Shown one piece after another: positions 58,815 through 64,000 of a stretch of DNA of 64,000 bases. Position 1 is the first letter of the stretch. The number at the start of each line of letters is the position of its first letter. The notes beneath the pieces were generated by a model, which was not told the origin of the DNA, searched no databases, and was given only the letters and a program-made list of their open reading frames with translations. This DNA is from Hymenoscyphus infarciens (taxonomy: Eukaryota; Ascomycota; Leotiomycetes; Helotiales; Helotiaceae), in NCBI GenBank assembly GCA_001414345.1, contig LLCB01000156.1, positions 1 to 64,000 of the forward strand. The letters are read 5' to 3'. A program made the position numbers and the translations under genes.

Positions 58815-59936
58815 ATGGATACCACAAATAAACAAAGGTAAGAACCCCCCTTTCTCCGCATATTCTCTCCTTCCTCTACATATGCCCTTCTCTCATCCCC
58901 CCCTTCTTACAAAGATACTAAACAAAAATCCAGCTCTCCAACGATGTCGGATTCCAAGAGGACCACCCCTCCATCCCTCCCACCCACGCGCACACAAGAA
59001 CAAATCAAAGCAGAGGTTCGTCGGGCTCCACCCTCCCACTTCCACCAAATCCGAAGATTCAAAAACACACAACTGACACCCCCCAAGCTCATAGAAAAGG
59101 TCGGGAAATTAAAACAACTAGACGAATTGATGGAAGCATGTCGAGAAGCCCGTCGACTGGAGGAACTCCGCCATCCTGAGGCCCACGCCAACTCTGCCAA
59201 TTCAAAACCAGTCACCCACCGCTGGCACCCTGACCACATCAACCGAAAGACAGAGAGTCCGAACACGAAGTCACCAGATTCCGTCGATCCAAAATCTCTC
59301 CCCGCCAAGCCTCAGAACCCAACCTCAACCACTCAAAAAACCCAAAAATCCATTCCCAGCGACGCACAAGCATACGAAGAGTGGCTCGCTTTAAATCTAG
59401 GGCCTCGTCAGGCTTGTAAGAATTGGTTTAAGAAAACAGAGAATTGGGATAAGCGAGGACTCGCAAGACGAATTTGTCCAAGATGCAATCTAGGACAAAG
59501 AGTTAAGATGCTAGAAGAGGAAAATTTAACTAGACTTCGAGATGCAACTCCCGATTTTCTCAAGCAATATCGGCTAGACCCGACCAAGCAAAATACGCCG
59601 GTCCCAACCAAACCACGGGATACAACCAGTGCTTCAACAGTCAACTCGAGAACAACAGTTGGTGGAAGTGACAAACAATCAACCACTAGGTATAAACCAG
59701 AATTTGACCCAACTATTAGGTATAAACAAGTATATGGCCCCGAGGGGAGACCGACCTCAAAGAATCCAGGTAATTCGGATCAGAGCGGAGTTACAACTAC
59801 AACAATCGACCCAAGAACAACTGTTAGAATGCCAATACTACCTGCATTATCAACCACTGGACAAACAACTGTAGAAAGTGACGCACCGGAAGCGCTTGTT
59901 GAGAGACCAGCTTGGGATGTGAGTGGTGGGAATTAG
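58815..59936 (+). CDS. Hypothetical low-complexity protein, two exons
   Basis: Exon 1 is 58815-58837 (MDTTNKQ plus two bases) and exon 2 is 58934-59936. The 96-bp intron has GTAAGA and CAG ends and keeps the frame into SSPTMSDSKRTT. The protein is about 341 residues. A Thr/Pro-rich N-terminus is followed by a basic-acidic helical stretch (KLIEKVGKLKQLDELMEACR). The central segment, about residues 155-200, is rich in Trp, Cys and Arg: EEWLALNLGPRQACKNWFKK, then RICPRCNLGQR, a single CxxC knuckle. The tail is Thr/Ser-rich and disordered. No family recognised. A lone Met at 58944 would give a 330-residue form. It lies next to the TAGG-rich repeat block. Confidence 0.6.
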
Positions 59937-60440
59937 AAAGGGAATTTGACCAGAGAAGAATATAAGGGTTTGGGGGATCCGGAGTTTTGGAGTTCGGCAG
60001 TTCAGGGGAGCTCTTATATGGAGTTTGGTTCAACGGGTATAAGGTACCAAGAGATATAATCAATAATTCAAGAATCGGTTCACAAGAGGTTTACATTTCA
60101 AATTTCAAATTTGTGATTGGTGTCTACATTTCAAGCCATGACTCAAGAATACCTGATAAATTCCTAGAACACCATATTTCATACACTCAAACAACTCTCG
60201 TTCAAATTCCCACTTACTTGGATCAACCCCAACCTCATCTTCATACGCTCAAACATCTACTTCACACTACTAGTACGACCTCTCACTATCACTCCTAACA
60301 TGAAAAAATAAACCAACCTGCGAACTGTTTAACACAACCTCTATAAAACTTTTACACCTTTCTTTAAATACTCACTCCTAGTCTCAGAGAATCTCCTCTC
60401 TCTATAGAACGGACATAAGCAGATAGAGCTACTACTTATA
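59937..60440. other. 3' region of the hypothetical gene
   Basis: About 500 bp grading from normal composition to CT-rich DNA. A 103-codon frame at 59987-60298 is composed of His/Thr/Leu-rich low-complexity sequence and is not supported. Confidence 0.4.
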
Positions 60441-60469
60441 CACAGTGTTTTGGCTTTCCCCGCCTTAGT

Positions 60470-60980
60470 CAGCCTAGTACTTAGGATAGGATAGGCTACT
60501 TACCTAGGTAAGGATAGGAGAGGCTAGGCTAGATTAGGATTAAGGCTAGGCTAAGTTTAGTAGGCTAGGTACTCTAACTAGGATAGGAGTAGCTAGGAAA
60601 GTTCTAAAAACAGGATAGGAGTAGCTAGGTAGATGAAAAAAGGAGGCTAGGCTAGAGTAGGATTAGGAAGGCAACCCTCTAATTAGGACCTAGACTCTCT
60701 TTTCTACTCGAGACCCTCTTTTCTACTCGCCTTCTAGATATTAAGCGAAATTAGCGACCTAGACCCTCTTTTCTACCTACCTTTTAAGCTTTAAGCGAAA
60801 TTAACTAGCCTAACTCTTCCTATCCTAGCCTCTCTATTTAGCAAGGAAAGGCAAGCAAGTACTATAGGATAGAAGTAGCTAGGAAAGCTAGAATTTAAGG
60901 ATAAGAGAAGGCGGAATAGCCTTAAAATAGAGGTAGAAAGGAGAAGGAGCGTTAAGGCAGAATAGGATAATAGATTAGAC
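60470..60980. repeat. TAGG-rich block with internal direct repeats
   Basis: 60470-60665 is packed with GGATAGGA, GGCTAGGCTAG and GGAGTAGCTAGG words. 60685-60805 has three GACCCTCTTTTCTAC copies and two AAGCGAAATTA copies. It resembles a degenerate tandem array at a repeat-compartment border, not a gene. Confidence 0.65.
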
Positions 60981-63900
60981 GAGGAAACCTAAAACACTAC
61001 TTATATAATTTTAATTATAAGCTTTTACTTATATATAGTTAATTAATCTCTATTTAATTCTATATATACTAAAAAAGCGATAAAGAGTTAATTAATATAT
61101 TAGTAATTAAATAAGTAGCTTAATTAACAAAGCTATTAGTTATACTAAAGAAGTTTTATATATATAGTACTAAAAGCTACTAGAACGTTACTATATAAAA
61201 AGCCTACTAGTATATTATATTAAATCTATAACTATTAAATAGTCTTCTTCTATACTATATAAATAGCTTTAATTAGTAATACTAGTAATAAAATACTACT
61301 TTTAAAGCTTCTTAGAAATAGAGAAAATTAGATTAAGACTATATATAAGCTATAAGTAATTAAGAAGAAGTATAAGAGAGATATATAAAGAAAAGAGAAT
61401 ATATAAGAAAAGAACTCTATAAGTAAGATAATAAAGAATAAGACTTAAGATAGAGCTAAGTCTAGTAGTAGAGTTAGAGAGAGTATATTTTAAATAGCTT
61501 TGATTTTTTAAGTAAAAGCTTTTACTTTAAATTTATTTTTTTAATAGAATTCTTTTTTAGTCTTTAGTATAATCTAGTAAGAAAATCGATAAAAGTTTAT
61601 AATTTAGCTCTATCTACTTATATCTATTCTATATCTTTTAAAAAAACAAAATAACTTAGCTTATTTCTTTTTAAAATAAATTTCTTTCTATCTCTCTATC
61701 TCTCTATTCTCTTTATAAGTTCTTAGATACTAGAGAAAAGAAGTTTATTTCTCTTTTAAAGCTTATTTTAAACTCTAAAAGATAAAAAAAAGAGAAAACT
61801 TATATTATATTTCTAATTCTATTTTAGATAACTTTTACTTATATTTTTCTTATTCTAGAATTAGCTTAAGAGTTATATAAAAGATTTAAAAGTTATTTTA
61901 GAAATATCTAGAAATAAACTAATTTTAATAAAGGTCTAACTATAATACTAGTAGTTTACTTTAATTAAATAATATATTTAAAGCTCTGTTTTAACTCTTT
62001 TATCTTTATAACTTTTTAATTATAGATTTATAATATAAGTTAGCTAGTAAAAAGTAATATATTATAATATATAAGTAGAAAACTTTTATAAGAAAGCTTA
62101 TTTAATATCTTTACTAATAAGAAAAGATATATAAAAAGAATAAGAAAGAGATAGAAGTAATTAGATCTAATATAGATAAGATTATTTAAACTTTATCTTT
62201 TTAAGAGTAAAAGGCGTAGTAATAAAGATAAAGAAGATAAAAAAGAAGCTTACTTTTAAAAGAATTAAGTAAATAAGCGCTACTTAGAATAATTAATAAT
62301 AAAGCTAGATTAAGATATAATAAGTCTTTTAGTCTATTCTCTATAATATCTCTACTATAATAATTAAAAGAACTTTATATCTAGATAAGTATTAAAGATA
62401 CGTTACTTACTAGAGACTCTTTATTAATAAGAAGTAAAGAATAAAGTAACTTATAGTTATAAAAAAGAATAAGATATAGTCTATAATTATATAAAAATAT
62501 AAAAGATAAAGTAATAAGATAACTTTTAAAATATAGAAGAGAGATAGAATAAATCTAATAAAAAGACTAGAGAGATTAAACTATTAGAATTATATATAGT
62601 TAGTATATAAGAGTAAAAGAAATATTATAATAATATAAAAGGTAATTAAGTAAGACTAGAAAGCTCTATTTAAAAAAGAAGAAAAGAAGATAAAAAACTT
62701 ATAATAAAGCTTACTTATATTAAGTTCTTAAGCTTATAGTCTTTCTATTCTAAGAGATATTAAATAATAAGAATAAGTTATAATAGAGATCTAAAAAAAA
62801 TAATATAAAAGTTTATAAGAGATTTACTTACTTACTAGACTTAAGAGAATAATATATAGTTTTAACTAGTCTCTCTTTTCTTCTAATCTTAATCTTATTA
62901 AGAAGATATAATAGTAGATAATATATAAGATTACTAAGTTAAATAGAGCTTCTACTATTTAAAAGAACTTAATAGCTATTTTAAAGAAGCTATAAAGTAA
63001 GATAAACTCTAAGAACTAGTAAGATCTTCTTTAAAGACTTATATATAAGCTAAATAATATTATTAAATATAAGAGAATAGCTACTATAGATTAAATAGTA
63101 GTAGAATAATATATAAAGTATTTCTTATAATACTATATAATAGATATATATATAATACTACTATTAATAGATTAATAATAGAGTAAATACAGAGTTATAA
63201 GTAGTATAATACTTAAATCTCTTATTATAACTTACTTATATATATACTTATCTACTAACTAAAGAGTAAGCTATTAAATCGACTTTATTAGTAAGTTATA
63301 AATAAATATTAATTAAGATAGATAATCTAAGAAAAGCTAGTAAATAAGCTTATTAGAAGTAAGTAAACTATAAGAAAATTAAGTAAGCTATAAAATAATA
63401 AATAACTAGAGAAACTACGTTAACTTACGATTCTACTTATCTAGTCTTCTTATAAATACTAAAAATATTACTATAAGTCTCTCTTATAATAAAAATAACT
63501 TATTAATAAATAGTTAGAAAGATAATAATAAAAATATAACTTCTAGTAAAGATATAAAATACTAAGTTTTTTTTATTCTAGAGTCTTAGCTATTTTTTTA
63601 GTTTTAAGTTATATATATTAGTATTTTTATAATATAGTTTAAAAGAATGATTTTACTCTTTATTTATTAGAAGCTAGCTTATATAGTTAATTTTAAGTTT
63701 ATAGTATTTACTTATCTTACTTAGCTTCTATTACTTCTTTAACTATCTAGCTTATATTATTTACTTAACTATCTATCTAACTATAATAGATCGTAGGATA
63801 AATAGCTTTAACTACTACGCTAGCGAGCTAAAAGGCATAAGAATTAACTAGTAGCTAATTTGCTATTCTACTATACTAGAAGATAGTATCGTCTACGTAA

Positions 63901-64000
63901 CCTCTAGCTACGTAACGATTCGTTATATTAACTTCTTACTTATAGACTTAGATACTAATACTATTAATAAACTATTAAAAGAGTCTCTAACTTACTATTA
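60981..64000. repeat. AT-rich, RIP-like repeat DNA to window end
   Basis: CpA and TpG are nearly absent again and no open frame survives. Long AG/AT-rich tracts on the plus strand hint at a degraded coding element, but I could not recognise RT, transposase or LTR motifs. The final 220 bases regain some C and G (CTACGCTAGCGAGC near 63815; CGTCTACGTAACC near 63890). The element, if one, runs past the window. Confidence 0.75.

Noticed and set aside
60981..63600. Possible pogo-type transposase frame
   Set aside because: Hydrophobic and Lys-rich stretches appear when stops are ignored, but no DDE residues, HTH or TIRs could be identified.

Overview
This window is a filamentous ascomycete (Pezizomycotina) nuclear chromosome segment. 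The genes have several short introns (about 45-150 bp) with GTRNGT donors and YAG acceptors, and the gene set is fungal (septin, ceramide synthase, dynein light intermediate chain, PROPPIN). Sharply bounded AT-rich blocks are almost devoid of CpA and TpG, the signature of repeat-induced point mutation (RIP). Protein flavour suggests a leotiomycete-like fungus; that is a low-confidence inference.

Layout. 1-17.6 kb is an AT-rich transposon nest: a Ty1/copia element (171-bp LTRs at 2307-2477 and 16285-16455) holds a complete Ty3/gypsy chromovirus (4453-12399, LTRs 445 and 437 bp, 5-bp target duplication). 17.6-25.6 kb has normal base composition but almost no genes. It carries short imperfect palindromes, a degenerate repeat, one likely 99-residue membrane-protein gene and a duplicated segment. 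25.6-37.7 kb is the gene-rich core: dynein light intermediate chain (-), Ist3-like splicing factor (+), Hsv2-like PROPPIN (-), Cdc11-type septin (+), Bax-inhibitor-1 family protein (+) and ceramide synthase (+). 38.9-40.6 kb is a broken OPT-family oligopeptide transporter; one lesion is a 53-bp insert of telomeric (CCCTAA) repeat in the coding sequence. 41.7-45.1 kb is a membrane-anchored amidohydrolase. 45.3-49.4 kb is a SAM-dependent methyltransferase pseudogene split by a 3144-bp hAT-like transposon with a perfect 8-bp target duplication. 49.55-55.6 kb is a second repeat nest: a TA-flanked TIR element, a poly(A)-tailed element with a 14-bp target duplication, and LTR-like relics. 55.8-60.4 kb holds an aminoglycoside-phosphotransferase-like gene and an unknown protein gene. 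60.4-61.0 kb is a TAGG-rich repeat block, and 61-64 kb is again AT-rich repeat DNA without readable genes.

How it works together. The housekeeping core (dynein transport, splicing, autophagy, septin cytoskeleton, membrane stress, sphingolipid synthesis) sits between two repeat compartments. Genes near the right-hand compartment (OPT transporter, methyltransferase) are decaying by insertion and by apparent CAA-to-TAA changes, as expected of accessory genes at a RIP-affected border. I see no new defence or biosynthetic system. The most unusual observations are the telomeric-repeat insert inside the OPT gene, and the nested or target-duplicated transposons whose ends can be fixed to the base.
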